Source: Bacteroidia bacterium
GTDB taxonomy: Bacteria; Bacteroidota; Bacteroidia; Bacteroidales; Prolixibacteraceae
Assembly (NCBI GenBank): GCA_025358025.1
Contig: JANYKW010000046.1
Location: 1-64,000 of the forward strand
DNA length: 64,000 bases
Reading direction: 5' to 3'
Both the position numbers and the translations under genes were made by a program. Positions 25,125 through 33,917 of this stretch are shown piece by piece (within the stretch, counting starts at the first letter, position 1; the number at the start of each line of letters is the position of its first letter). The notes below the pieces were generated by a model. That model did no database searches. It worked only from the letters and a program-made list of their open reading frames with translations, and was not told the origin of the DNA.

Positions 25125-26243
25125 TATCCTGAATCCTAGTCTTTTTATCTTGTCTATTACCTTTGGATTACTGAATTTACCGGCGACTGTAAAAGCCGGA
25201 AATTCTCTTCGTACCGGGTAGTTGCCCCTTTGTTTTTCAAATGTTGAAACGCTTGCTCTCATCCGGGCATCATCCTCCCGGATATCGTAGGTAGCTAAAA
25301 TTGCTTCTGAAAGTATTTGTTGGGTCGATTTTGCTGTTCCGTCTATCAATATTTCTGAGGCAGCCGGCATTTCTATATTATTTGCTTTCCACTTTTTCAA
25401 CTCCAAACCGAAAAAACTACTGATTGCCTGGACGCTCATCTCCGTACCTTTGGCTTTCCCATCCCTGGAATAACCTGCAATATGGGGCGTGGCTAAATCT
25501 ACCAGATCCAATAGCTCTGCATCCGGATTCGGCTCATTTTCCCAGCAATCCACTATTGAACCACAAATCTGTCCAGTCTTTATGGCATGTTTTAGTGCGG
25601 CTGTTGCAACAACTTCTCCCCGGCAACTGTTAATAAAGACCGGCTTATGCATCAAGCGCTCAAAGAATTTCCCGTCAGCCAGATGCCAGGTCGCATCTAC
25701 ACCATCCTGGTTCAATGGCACATGCAAAGTGATCAGATCTGATTCAGCCATGATTTTATCGAGTCCGACAAAACCTTTCTCACCCTCTGTCCGGGCACGA
25801 GGCGGATCATTCAACAAGACCCGCATACCCAGAATTTCCGCCAATTTAGCCACTTTAGAACCAACATTACCAACTCCCACAATGCCAATCGTTTTCCCGG
25901 CGAGTGTCCAGCCCTTTTTTTCTGCCATAACCATCAGGGCAGAAGCGATATACTGTTCGACGGATTTAGCATTACATCCCGGAGCATTGGTCCACTTGAT
26001 TCCAGCCTTTTCGCAATATTCTGTATCGATATGATCATAGCCAATGGTTGCTGAAGCGATTATTTTCACAGAAGATCCCGACAGAAGCTCTTCGTTGCAA
26101 ATAGTTCTTGTCCTGGTAATCAGGGCATCAGCATCTCTGACTACTTCCGAAGTAGTCTTCGGTCCAGGCAGATAAACAACCTCCGCAAATGGCTCCAGAG
26201 CACCCTGGATGTAGGGTATTTTGTCGTCGATAATGATCTTCAT
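25122..26243 (-). CDS. pdxB: 4-phosphoerythronate dehydrogenase PdxB
   Basis: NAD-dependent D-2-hydroxyacid dehydrogenase of the DXP-dependent pyridoxal-phosphate pathway. The 373-residue protein has the Rossmann segment GIVGVGNVGSKVAKL near residues 122-136. The arginine in INSCRGEVV and the histidine in DLATPHIAGYS are the conserved active-site residues. The C-terminal dimerisation domain, longer than in simple D-lactate-type dehydrogenases, supports PdxB. It lies upstream of gnd on the same strand. Whether it is cotranscribed with the LarA homologue, whose stop lies 87 bp before its start, is unclear. Confidence 0.9.
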   Translation of the reverse strand: MKIIIDDKIPYIQGALEPFAEVVYLPGPKTTSEVVRDADALITRTRTICNEELLSGSSVKIIASATIGYDHIDTEYCEKAGIKWTNAPGCNAKSVEQYIASALMVMAEKKGWTLAGKTIGIVGVGNVGSKVAKLAEILGMRVLLNDPPRARTEGEKGFVGLDKIMAESDLITLHVPLNQDGVDATWHLADGKFFERLMHKPVFINSCRGEVVATAALKHAIKTGQICGSIVDCWENEPNPDAELLDLVDLATPHIAGYSRDGKAKGTEMSVQAISSFFGLELKKWKANNIEMPAASEILIDGTAKSTQQILSEAILATYDIREDDARMRASVSTFEKQRGNYPVRREFPAFTVAGKFSNPKVIDKIKRLGFRI

Positions 26244-26330
26244 TTTATGTTATTATCTCGAATTCAAAAAGTTATACGTCGCGCAAGGAAGGCGACAGGA
26301 TCAAAGGATAAAGGATAAAGCCTTTCCCCG

Positions 26331-27620
26331 TCAATACTTAAACCTCTCCCTGTACGCCCACAGTCCCAACGCAGGATTGGAGATATAAAATATCTCTTCT
26401 CCATCCGGCATCTTATTGAAACCATCCCTGAGTTTTTCAATATTGTAAATTTTCTCTACTTCACCCAGGTTACCGTATTGAAAACCAACACTTTCGATTT
26501 CATTTTGTGTCAGGTTCGCAGGTCCTCTGCCCGGACAATAGGTGATGTTGAATCTGCCTTCGGAGGAGCCATGAATCAGGTGGGCCGCGGCGCTCAGGTT
26601 GTTTCGGAGTTCTTCGTGGTCGTTGCAGGCCTGCAGTGTGGCAGGAGTACCGAAATAACCATACTTTCTGATAAGGCGGTCAATTTCCTTGTCCTCTCCG
26701 AATTCTACCAGTGCAGGGGCGAGAATAATTAAGTCACCTCCGTCGGCCAAAGCCATCCGGGTACGGTAAATAGACTTATTTCCCAGCCAGGTGCTTTTAA
26801 ACTCCGTCGGGTCGAGATATACCACGATCTTCTTCAACGGTTTTTCGACGATTTCGAAGTTGATTTGCAGCGATAGTTTTGCTGCCAGATCAAAAACTTC
26901 AGGATCATCGCCAATAAAAAGTCCGCGTGTTTTTATTTTGCCGTCTGTTTTATCCAATCCGACAACAGTCTGCACATAAACTATGGGAAGATGGTTGGTG
27001 AAATTTTCGGAGGCATAGTTGAAAATCCTGCGCACAGGTGTATCAGCATGTCCCATCATTCGCTCCATGCCGTAAGCCGCACCAATAAAATGACTTTTAT
27101 TTATTCCTTCCACGCCACCTGTACCGACAAAGATATTTTTATTATAATTGGCCATTCCCACCACTTCGTGAGGAACCACCTGTCCAATGGAAAGTATCAG
27201 ATCAAAATTGCCTTCGAGCAAGAGTTTATTAACCTGAGCTGGCCATGGAAAGCTGACGGCTCCTTCAGAAACTTTTTCCACAAAACTGGCAGGCACTTCA
27301 CCTACTGTAACCACATCGTTTCTCCAGTCATGTTCTCTGATCAGAGAGGATGGCACCGAGCCGAACATGTGTCTGATCTGATGATCCGTCATGGGTGTAT
27401 GGGTTCCCAGGGCAGGTAATACATCTGTCAGTGATTCACCGTAATATTGCCATGTCAGCTCAGTTAATTCCCCGGAACGACTTGGCAGCCTGGTATAATC
27501 CGGCGGTATAGCCAGCACTTTATTGCGTTTTCCTAGTTTTTGAAAAGCCTCAAACAGCCCCAATTTCAAGTCTTCGTTGCTGAGTTCGTGTACGGGAGAA
27601 CCAATCTTGTAATAAATCAT
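26331..27620 (-). CDS. LarA-family (DUF2088) nickel-pincer-type racemase/epimerase homologue
   Basis: A 429-residue homologue of lactate racemase LarA, which uses a nickel-pincer nucleotide attached to a lysine. Visible conserved features are IPPDYTRLPS near the N terminus, GTHTPMTDHQIRHMFG at 72-87, EHDWRND around 96-102, and PHEVVG at 150-155 with a lysine ten residues after the histidine (H151, K161). This reproduces the spacing of the LarA catalytic histidine and cofactor lysine. The intervening SGG-type glycines of LarA are here MANYN. LarB, LarC and LarE maturation genes are not in the window. It sits next to the hexuronate genes, on the strand of the KDG kinase. Likely an aldonate or other 2-hydroxyacid epimerase, not necessarily lactate. 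Confidence 0.72.
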   Translation of the reverse strand: MIYYKIGSPVHELSNEDLKLGLFEAFQKLGKRNKVLAIPPDYTRLPSRSGELTELTWQYYGESLTDVLPALGTHTPMTDHQIRHMFGSVPSSLIREHDWRNDVVTVGEVPASFVEKVSEGAVSFPWPAQVNKLLLEGNFDLILSIGQVVPHEVVGMANYNKNIFVGTGGVEGINKSHFIGAAYGMERMMGHADTPVRRIFNYASENFTNHLPIVYVQTVVGLDKTDGKIKTRGLFIGDDPEVFDLAAKLSLQINFEIVEKPLKKIVVYLDPTEFKSTWLGNKSIYRTRMALADGGDLIILAPALVEFGEDKEIDRLIRKYGYFGTPATLQACNDHEELRNNLSAAAHLIHGSSEGRFNITYCPGRGPANLTQNEIESVGFQYGNLGEVEKIYNIEKLRDGFNKMPDGEEIFYISNPALGLWAYRERFKY

Positions 27621-27671
27621 CTTTTTCTCTATTTAATATGTCTTTTAGAAAGCATTATATATGCTACTTTC

Positions 27672-27839
27672 AACAAGCAGTTAGCTATTGGCTGTTAGCT
27701 GTTAGCTTCTTATAAATGACTTAAAAGCTAATAATCAATTAATTATCAAACATAAATACTTCTATTACTCTGCTAATCAAACAACGAATTGCAAGTGCTA
27801 ACAGCTAATAGCTAAAAGCTAAAAGCTAACAGCTTGTTT
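27672..27839. repeat. Long imperfect inverted repeat made of GTTAGCT-type heptamers (copy A)
   Basis: The left arm (27672-27708) is built of seven-base variations on TTAGCTG, and the right arm (27797-27839) is their reverse complement, with about 88 bp of AT-rich sequence between. It follows the stop of the PfkB kinase gene on the minus strand. Copies B (35450-35524) and C (49243-49429) have the same composition. Confidence 0.85.
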
Positions 27840-27840
27840 T

Positions 27841-28920
27841 TTATCGCTTCACCCTGGCATTTCCTTTCCAGATACTCCAAACCATATCCTCATCGGCCGG
27901 TTGAGCATAATCTGTAAGAAAAGTAGTAGCAAGCGCTCCGGAAGCCCATCCGAACTGAATCCATTTGGCTGGTTCCCACCCTTTCAGAATACCATACAGC
28001 AGACCGCCTACAAATCCGTCTCCACCACCAATGCGGTCGAGGATTGTGATTTTTCGTGGCTCAACAACATGCCATTCATTACCTTCCAGCACGATAGCTC
28101 CCCAGAGATGCTCATTGACACTGACAACTTGCCGAAGAGTAGTAGCAAAAACCGACGCATTGGGAAATTTTGCTTTCACCCGATAGATCATTTCTTTGAA
28201 TCCATCAATTTCGGAGCTGATTTGTTTACCACCAGCTTCTGGTCCTTCGATACCGAGACAAAGCTGAAAGTCTTCCTCATTCCCTATCAGGATATCTGAA
28301 ACAGAAGCAATTTCTTCAAAAATAGCACTCAACTCTTTCTCCCGCCCTTTCCAAAAGGAGGCGCGGTAGTTTAGGTCGAAGGCAATACGGGTGCCATTTT
28401 TCTTGGCCATACGAGCCAGTTCGAGGCAGAATGTGCTGGTCTCGGGTGATAAGGCACCGATTAAACCGGAAAGATGTACAATCTGAACACCTTCTCCGAC
28501 AAAAATTCGCTCCAGATCAAAATCATGGACATTCAGGGTACGACCAACTTCACCGGCACGATCATTATGAACTCTCGGACCACGGGTTCCATAGCCGCTA
28601 TCGGCAATATTAAACTGATGCCTGTATCCCCATGGGTTACCTTGCTCAACTTCAACACCCTCGTAGGTCATATTTCTGCTCAAAAGATTGCTCTTAATCA
28701 TTTTTGCGATTGGACTGTCTTTCACAAAAGTGGTCAGTACTTTAACAGGCAGTCCGAGGTATGAAGAGATACTGGCTACATTTGTTTCAGCACTTGACAC
28801 CTCCATCTGGAATAATGAACTGCTGTGAACCGGTTGCCCGTTGTGCGGTGTAATCCGAACCCCCATGCTGGTCGGAACCAGCAGGGATGTTTTGCAATTT
28901 TGTTTTAATATAATACTCAT
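27841..28920 (-). CDS. kdgK: PfkB-family sugar kinase, probable 2-keto-3-deoxygluconate kinase
   Basis: A 359-residue ribokinase-fold kinase. The PfkB signature with catalytic base is DRIGGGDGFVGG near residues 296-307, where the usual GAGD reads GGGD. The N-terminal substrate region contains YLGLPVKVLTTFV, and the block AFDLNYRASFW is typical of KDG and fructokinases. In context it would phosphorylate 2-keto-3-deoxygluconate to KDPG. It starts 42 bp after the SDR gene and follows LacI and SDR on the minus strand. The symbol rests on context; KDG specificity is inferred. Confidence 0.75.
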   Translation of the reverse strand: MSIILKQNCKTSLLVPTSMGVRITPHNGQPVHSSSLFQMEVSSAETNVASISSYLGLPVKVLTTFVKDSPIAKMIKSNLLSRNMTYEGVEVEQGNPWGYRHQFNIADSGYGTRGPRVHNDRAGEVGRTLNVHDFDLERIFVGEGVQIVHLSGLIGALSPETSTFCLELARMAKKNGTRIAFDLNYRASFWKGREKELSAIFEEIASVSDILIGNEEDFQLCLGIEGPEAGGKQISSEIDGFKEMIYRVKAKFPNASVFATTLRQVVSVNEHLWGAIVLEGNEWHVVEPRKITILDRIGGGDGFVGGLLYGILKGWEPAKWIQFGWASGALATTFLTDYAQPADEDMVWSIWKGNARVKR

Positions 28921-28962
28921 ATGATATGGTTTGAATTGTTTGAAATGCTTGAAAAATTTAAA

Positions 28963-29814
28963 TTATACTCCGCTGTACGCGTTAAAACCACCATCGATCG
29001 GAATAACAATCCCGGTTACAAAAGAGGAAATATCCGACAAAAGGTAAAGAGTTGCACCTTGGAGATCATCGGGATCACCAAATTTGCCCATGGGGGTATT
29101 CGTGACAATTTTATTTCCGCGGGCTGAATAACCGCCCGTTTTTTCATCCAGAACCAGAAAACGGTTTTGGTTGGTGATGAAAAATCCGGGAGCAACCGCA
29201 TTCACACGAATTCCCATTTTTGCCAGGTGAACTGCCAGCCATTCGGTGAAATTATTGACCGACGCCTTGGCAGCTGAGTAGGCAGGAATCTTTGTAAGTG
29301 GATGATAAGAATTCATTGAAGAAATATTCAAAACGGATCCCTTCCTGTTGTCAAGCATATCCCGGGTAAAGACCATGGTTGGAAGAATAGTCCCTTTAAA
29401 ATTGAGCGCGAAAACCTTATCAAATCCTTCCATCTGTAATCCGTAAAAAGTACGGTCAAGGTTTTCGAGGTCTGCCTCTTCCATCTGCTCCACCTGGGTT
29501 GTAGCTTGCGGAGAATTTCCACCCGCTCCGTTAATAAGCAGTTCAATTGGGCCAAGTTTCTCGTTAATAACCGATTTTGCAGCCTCAAGCGACTCTTTAT
29601 CCAATACATTGCCTTTTACTCCGATGCAGGTTGCATGGAATTCCCGGCTGATATCAGCTGCTACCTGTTGGGCCAGTTCTTCATTTAAATCTACGATGGC
29701 AACTTTGGTGCCAACAGACACCAGTGCTTTAACCAACGAGATTCCGATCACCCCAGCGCCTCCGGTGATGACACATACTTTTCCATTCAGGTCGTCAAAA
29801 GAGATTTTTTGCAT
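28963..29814 (-). CDS. SDR-family oxidoreductase, probable fructuronate reductase (mannonate-forming)
   Basis: A 283-residue classical short-chain dehydrogenase. The nucleotide-binding segment is ITGGAGVIGISLVKAL, the serine is in LNISSMNSY, and the catalytic YxxxK is in PAYSAAKASVNNF. The C terminus has TGIVIPIDGGFNAYSGV, usual for the family. SDRs of this sub-type are commonly found next to hexuronate genes and reduce fructuronate to mannonate, replacing the unrelated UxuB. It is 26 bp from the LacI gene. The role is inferred from context. Confidence 0.75.
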   Translation of the reverse strand: MQKISFDDLNGKVCVITGGAGVIGISLVKALVSVGTKVAIVDLNEELAQQVAADISREFHATCIGVKGNVLDKESLEAAKSVINEKLGPIELLINGAGGNSPQATTQVEQMEEADLENLDRTFYGLQMEGFDKVFALNFKGTILPTMVFTRDMLDNRKGSVLNISSMNSYHPLTKIPAYSAAKASVNNFTEWLAVHLAKMGIRVNAVAPGFFITNQNRFLVLDEKTGGYSARGNKIVTNTPMGKFGDPDDLQGATLYLLSDISSFVTGIVIPIDGGFNAYSGV

Positions 29815-29840
29815 TTTTATGAATTTTTAGTTTAGAGATT

Positions 29841-30890
29841 TTAAATGGAGCTGTAGAAATCAATATTTTCTTTGGTAATTAAATCGATCGACGTAAAGTT
29901 CTCCTTTTTGATTGATTCCTTTTTAACAAGGAAATCAAAGAGGAGATTTATGGCATGAAAACCTTGAAGTTCAGGTTTTTGACAAATTAGAAAATCAATT
30001 TCCCCCTCCCGGAGTAAGGCAATATTTTGTGGTATCAGATCGTATCCTACCATTTTAGGGGCAACACCCATGGATTTAAAAAACTTAGCAGCAAGATGAA
30101 CTTTTGAATTGGTCACAAAAACCGCATTTACTTCACACGGGTCTATCCCCAGTTTGCCAAGTTGCATAACAATTTCATCACCATTTCCTGAGGTCTCAAT
30201 TTTTAGAACGCTGTGATTGTGCTGCTTTTCTTCAAAATAGCGCATAAAACCATGTTCCCGTTTAATCAAATGACTGGCATTATCCAATTCTCTACCTACA
30301 TGAATCAACAAAATCACACTTTTTTCACTAACTCCCCAATCGGTTAGCTTTGCAGCAAGATATCCGCTGTCGAACGAACTTTGAGCCACAAAACCAATGG
30401 GGTTTGTCCCTTCAAGTGTTGCGTCGATATATATGTATGGAATTTTCCTTTCATCCAGTTGCCTGGTAAAAAGGATGGCTTCCCGTTTTGCCCATGGAGC
30501 CATCATGACAGCATCAGGAGCAGAGGCAAGCAGTTTCTCAGCCTGAGCAGAAAAAGAGGATGAATCGTCCATATCAAAGAAAAATTGCTGAAGTCTTATT
30601 CCATAGGCTTTGAGTTGATTCATCGCCTTTTCAATTCCCTGCTGAGGTTTCGACCAATAAGTATCCTGACTGGATGCTTTGGGAATTAAAGTAGCAAAAA
30701 TAATACTCTTTTTGGAGGCAAGGCTACTGGCCAGGAGATTTGGCCTGTAATCCAGGTCGTTAATGATCTGTTGAATCTGTAGTTTGGTTTCATTCGAAAC
30801 CTCACCTCTATTATGCAGAACCCGGTCGACCGTTCCAATAGAAACTCCTGCCTTGAGCGCAATATCTTTTATCCGAATATTCTTTCTCAT
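29841..30890 (-). CDS. LacI-family transcriptional regulator of the hexuronate locus
   Basis: A 349-residue repressor-type regulator. The N-terminal helix-turn-helix with hinge (KDIALKAGVSIGTVDRVLHN, then DLDYRPNLLASSLAS) spans roughly residues 6-60. The rest is a periplasmic-binding-protein-like effector domain. It is divergent from uxaE and precedes the SDR and kinase genes on its own strand. Two near-identical palindromic operators lie between it and uxaE, so it probably controls both strands and itself, with a hexuronate or keto-acid as inducer. Confidence 0.85.
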   Translation of the reverse strand: MRKNIRIKDIALKAGVSIGTVDRVLHNRGEVSNETKLQIQQIINDLDYRPNLLASSLASKKSIIFATLIPKASSQDTYWSKPQQGIEKAMNQLKAYGIRLQQFFFDMDDSSSFSAQAEKLLASAPDAVMMAPWAKREAILFTRQLDERKIPYIYIDATLEGTNPIGFVAQSSFDSGYLAAKLTDWGVSEKSVILLIHVGRELDNASHLIKREHGFMRYFEEKQHNHSVLKIETSGNGDEIVMQLGKLGIDPCEVNAVFVTNSKVHLAAKFFKSMGVAPKMVGYDLIPQNIALLREGEIDFLICQKPELQGFHAINLLFDFLVKKESIKKENFTSIDLITKENIDFYSSI

Positions 30891-30909
30891 TTAACTGATT
30901 AAGTCGGAA

Positions 30910-30917
30910 CAAATTTA
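30910..30917 (-). promoter_or_regulatory. Putative -7 element of the LacI gene (proximal)
   Basis: On the minus strand it reads TAAATTTG, matching TAnnTTTG, 20 bases upstream of the start codon. The same 13-base block, CGGAACAAATTTA on the plus strand, recurs 40 bases away at 30950-30957. Confidence 0.55.
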
Positions 30918-30932
30918 AACATTATTTTAACT

Positions 30933-30946
30933 CGTGTACGAACACG
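30933..30946. promoter_or_regulatory. LacI-type operator O1
   Basis: CGTGTACGAACACG: the outer CGTGT and ACACG are inverted copies around ACGA. The second copy is at 31021-31034. It sits just upstream of the proximal LacI promoter box. Confidence 0.75.
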
Positions 30947-30949
30947 GAA

Positions 30950-30957
30950 CAAATTTA
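30950..30957 (-). promoter_or_regulatory. Putative -7 element of the LacI gene (distal)
   Basis: TAAATTTG on the minus strand, 40 bases upstream of the proximal copy and within an identical 13-base block. A start site from here would overlap operator O1. Confidence 0.45.
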
Positions 30958-31020
30958 TTCTCAATTTTTTATCTATATATTTCATTCTTTTAAACCTCGG
31001 ATCAAAAAAATATTTACTTT

Positions 31021-31034
31021 CGTGAACGAACACG
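31021..31034. promoter_or_regulatory. LacI-type operator O2
   Basis: CGTGAACGAACACG differs from O1 by one base and is 88 bp from it. A TACTTTCG element (31015-31022), a weak -7-like box for uxaE, abuts it, so bound repressor could block uxaE transcription. Confidence 0.75.
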
Positions 31035-31136
31035 GAGAAGAACTTTACCCATGCAATCCTCTTGATCCAATGCGCTTTATTGAACATAAAGTCAATGAGT
31101 GTTCCATGTTACCATTCATAAACACATTAAATACAA

Positions 31137-32387
31137 ATGAAGAAGATAGGAAAATACAGCTTTGGAATTGGCGACAGGTTTGCCCATCAGGGAAATGCCC
31201 AGCTTAGCGCGCTAAAGAAAGCACAAACCGGTGGCATAGAAGTCACCCCGGTTTGGAACAAATCCAACAGGGAGCACATGTATGTACATTCAAATCCTGC
31301 GGATACGAGAAACGAGGCAGATCAGGCTGTCAACTCACTGGGTTATCAGGGTGATTACTTCGTGGATGCCGACCACATCAACCTGGGAAATGTAGAAGGA
31401 TTTATTCATTCTTCAGACTTTTTCACCATAGATGTAGCATCCAAAATTGGCATTCCGGCCACTTCAGGCGAGATTGAGTCATTTGTAGCCTCCTGCGCCG
31501 CCTATGCCGGCGAACTCTGCATTCCAAAGATTACCCATCCTTTTCTGGTTGATGAAGCGTTATTGAAAAACCTTGCTGACAAATTTTTAACTGCCATTTC
31601 AGAAGCCGGGAAGATATACCGCTTCATTGCTGAAAGAAAAGGTTCAGATGATTTCGTGACAGAAATTTCCATGGATGAAGTTGAGTCTCCCCAATCGCCT
31701 GTTGAACTATTTTTTATTCTGAAGATGATCTCAATCCAGGGTATTCCGGCGCAGACCATTGCTCCGAAATTTACCGGCAGATTTAATAAGGGAGTCGATT
31801 ATGCAGGAGATGTTGCCATGTTTGCCAAAGAGTTTGAGGAAGACATCCTTGTGATAGACTTCGCTGTTAAAGAGTTTCAATTGATGGATAATCTAAAATT
31901 GAGTGTGCATTCAGGTTCAGATAAATTCTCAATTTATCCCGAAATACAACGAATCATCACCAAATATGATAAAGGGATACATGTTAAAACAGCTGGAACA
32001 ACATGGCTTGAAGAGGTTATCGGACTTGCCGTGTCTGGTGAGGAAGCATTGAAAGCAGCAAAATCAATCTATACCCAGGCCCTCTCACGAATGGAAGAGT
32101 TGTGCGCTCCATACGCGGATGTAATTGATATCAAAAAGGATCAACTGCCAACTCCTGAAGAGGTTGCTGCATGGAGTGGTGAAAAATTCGCCAATACGCT
32201 CCGACATATACCGGGTCATCCAGATTACAATGCCAACATTCGGCAATTGATCCATGTCGGTTACAAAATTGCATCCGAAATGGGTGTCAAGTATACTGAT
32301 TTACTGAAGGCCAACAAAGATGTTATTGGTCAATGCGTCGAAGAGAACCTTTACGACAGACATTTAAAGCGTCTATTTAAACTATGA
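31137..32387 (+). CDS. uxaE: Tagaturonate/fructuronate epimerase UxaE
   Basis: A 416-residue protein of the UxaE family, which interconverts D-tagaturonate and D-fructuronate so that galacturonate and glucuronate share one downstream branch. The N terminus KIGKYSFGIGDRFAHQGNAQ matches the family start, and VDADHINLGNVEGFIHSSDFF and GIHVKTAGTTWLEEVIGL resemble its conserved blocks. The ATG at 31137 is used; the long 5' region contains operator O2. It is the first gene of a plus-strand run with uxaC and the transporter. Family assignment by recognition, not search. Confidence 0.82.
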   Translation: MKKIGKYSFGIGDRFAHQGNAQLSALKKAQTGGIEVTPVWNKSNREHMYVHSNPADTRNEADQAVNSLGYQGDYFVDADHINLGNVEGFIHSSDFFTIDVASKIGIPATSGEIESFVASCAAYAGELCIPKITHPFLVDEALLKNLADKFLTAISEAGKIYRFIAERKGSDDFVTEISMDEVESPQSPVELFFILKMISIQGIPAQTIAPKFTGRFNKGVDYAGDVAMFAKEFEEDILVIDFAVKEFQLMDNLKLSVHSGSDKFSIYPEIQRIITKYDKGIHVKTAGTTWLEEVIGLAVSGEEALKAAKSIYTQALSRMEELCAPYADVIDIKKDQLPTPEEVAAWSGEKFANTLRHIPGHPDYNANIRQLIHVGYKIASEMGVKYTDLLKANKDVIGQCVEENLYDRHLKRLFKL

Positions 32388-32476
32388 AACAGTGACTTAA
32401 GTGAACTAAAGTGTTTAAAAGCAAATTGGTGACAGTATAAAACTCATATCTCATTACTTAAAACTCATAATTTCTC

Positions 32477-33892
32477 ATGAAATCCTTTATGGACGAAGAT
32501 TTTCTTTTGCATTCAGAGATTGCCAAAGAACTGTACCACGACCATGCATCCAGGATGCCAATTTTTGACTACCACTGTCATATTTCACCCAAAGAGATCG
32601 CCGATAACAAGCGATTTGACAACATGACCCAAATTTGGCTGAATGGCGATCATTACAAATGGAGGGCCATGCGAACCAACGGGATAAACGAACGCTATTG
32701 TACAGGCGATGCTCCTGATTGGGAGAAATTTGAAAAATGGGCAGAAACGGTTCCCTACACGCTACGCAATCCACTCTATCACTGGACACACCTTGAATTA
32801 CGCAAACCGTTCGGAATCAAAACCGTTCTGAATCCGGAAAGTGCAAAGGCTATATGGGAAAATTGCAACGAACAGCTCAATTCTGATGGGTTTTCTTGTC
32901 GCGAAATCATCCAAAAAGCAAATGTGCATGCCATCTGCACGACAGATGATCCGATTGATACCCTTGAATACCACAGAGCAATCAAAAAAAGCAGTTTCAA
33001 CGTTGTGGTATTGCCGGCCTGGCGTCCTGACGCAGCTATGATGGTAGAAAATCCGGTATCGTTTAATAATTATGTAAATAAACTGGAGGAGGCAGCCAAC
33101 AGCAGCATCTTAAACTTCATCGATTTTATCTCAGTTATCGACAAGCGCCACCTCTTCTTCCATGAAAACGGATGCCGGCTGTCAGACCATGGATTAGATA
33201 CTATTTATGCTGCTGATTATACTGATCTCCAAATTGCTTACATCTTTTCTAAAATCCGAAATGGCAATTACCTCGACATAGAGGAGATCAACCAGTTTAA
33301 ATCTGTCATGCTTTACGAATTTGGTGTGATGGACCACAAGCGTGGCTGGACGCAGCAATTTCACCTGGGTGCATTGAGAAATAACAATACCCGGTTATTT
33401 AATCAGCTAGGACCTGATAAAGGATTTGATTCAATCGGGGATCTTGAAATAGCAAAGCCATTGTCAAAATTGCTGAATAAACTGGATAGTGAGGATAAAT
33501 TGACCAAAACGATCCTATACAACCTTAATCCAAGGGATAATGATATGATAGCCAGCATGACAGGAAATTTTCAGGATGGTACCATACCCGGAAAAATTCA
33601 ATATGGATCAGGCTGGTGGTTTATGGATCAGAAAGATGGAATGGAAAATCAAATGAAATCGCTCTCCAACCTGGGTTTATTGAGTCGTTTTGTCGGTATG
33701 CTGACAGATTCAAGGAGTTTCTTATCCTATTCGCGCCACGAATATTTCAGAAGAATCTTATGTAATTTACTTGGCAATGATGCAGTAAATGGTGAAATAC
33801 CTGCCGATATGAAACTTCTTGCTAAAATGGCAGAAGATATTTCTTTCAATAATGCTGAAAAATATTTTAATTTTGGATCTGATACCAAATAA
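32477..33892 (+). CDS. uxaC: Glucuronate/galacturonate isomerase UxaC
   Basis: Isomerises D-glucuronate to fructuronate and D-galacturonate to tagaturonate. The 471-residue protein has the metal-dependent-hydrolase start FDYHCHISPKEIADN and length typical of UxaC. Further conserved blocks are CTTDDPIDTLEYH, KRGWTQQFHLGALRNNN and SRHEYFRRILCNLLG. It starts 89 bp after uxaE and 25 bp before the transporter. The interval from uxaE carries no clear hairpin, so an operon is likely. Confidence 0.95.
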   Translation: MKSFMDEDFLLHSEIAKELYHDHASRMPIFDYHCHISPKEIADNKRFDNMTQIWLNGDHYKWRAMRTNGINERYCTGDAPDWEKFEKWAETVPYTLRNPLYHWTHLELRKPFGIKTVLNPESAKAIWENCNEQLNSDGFSCREIIQKANVHAICTTDDPIDTLEYHRAIKKSSFNVVVLPAWRPDAAMMVENPVSFNNYVNKLEEAANSSILNFIDFISVIDKRHLFFHENGCRLSDHGLDTIYAADYTDLQIAYIFSKIRNGNYLDIEEINQFKSVMLYEFGVMDHKRGWTQQFHLGALRNNNTRLFNQLGPDKGFDSIGDLEIAKPLSKLLNKLDSEDKLTKTILYNLNPRDNDMIASMTGNFQDGTIPGKIQYGSGWWFMDQKDGMENQMKSLSNLGLLSRFVGMLTDSRSFLSYSRHEYFRRILCNLLGNDAVNGEIPADMKLLAKMAEDISFNNAEKYFNFGSDTK

Positions 33893-33917
33893 TTTTCAAT
33901 AACTAAACCCGTTAAAC

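Noticed and set aside
27672-27839. Possible CRISPR array made of GCTAACAGCTAATAG-like units
   Set aside because: The units are seven bases long with no spacers, and the two arms are inverted, not direct.
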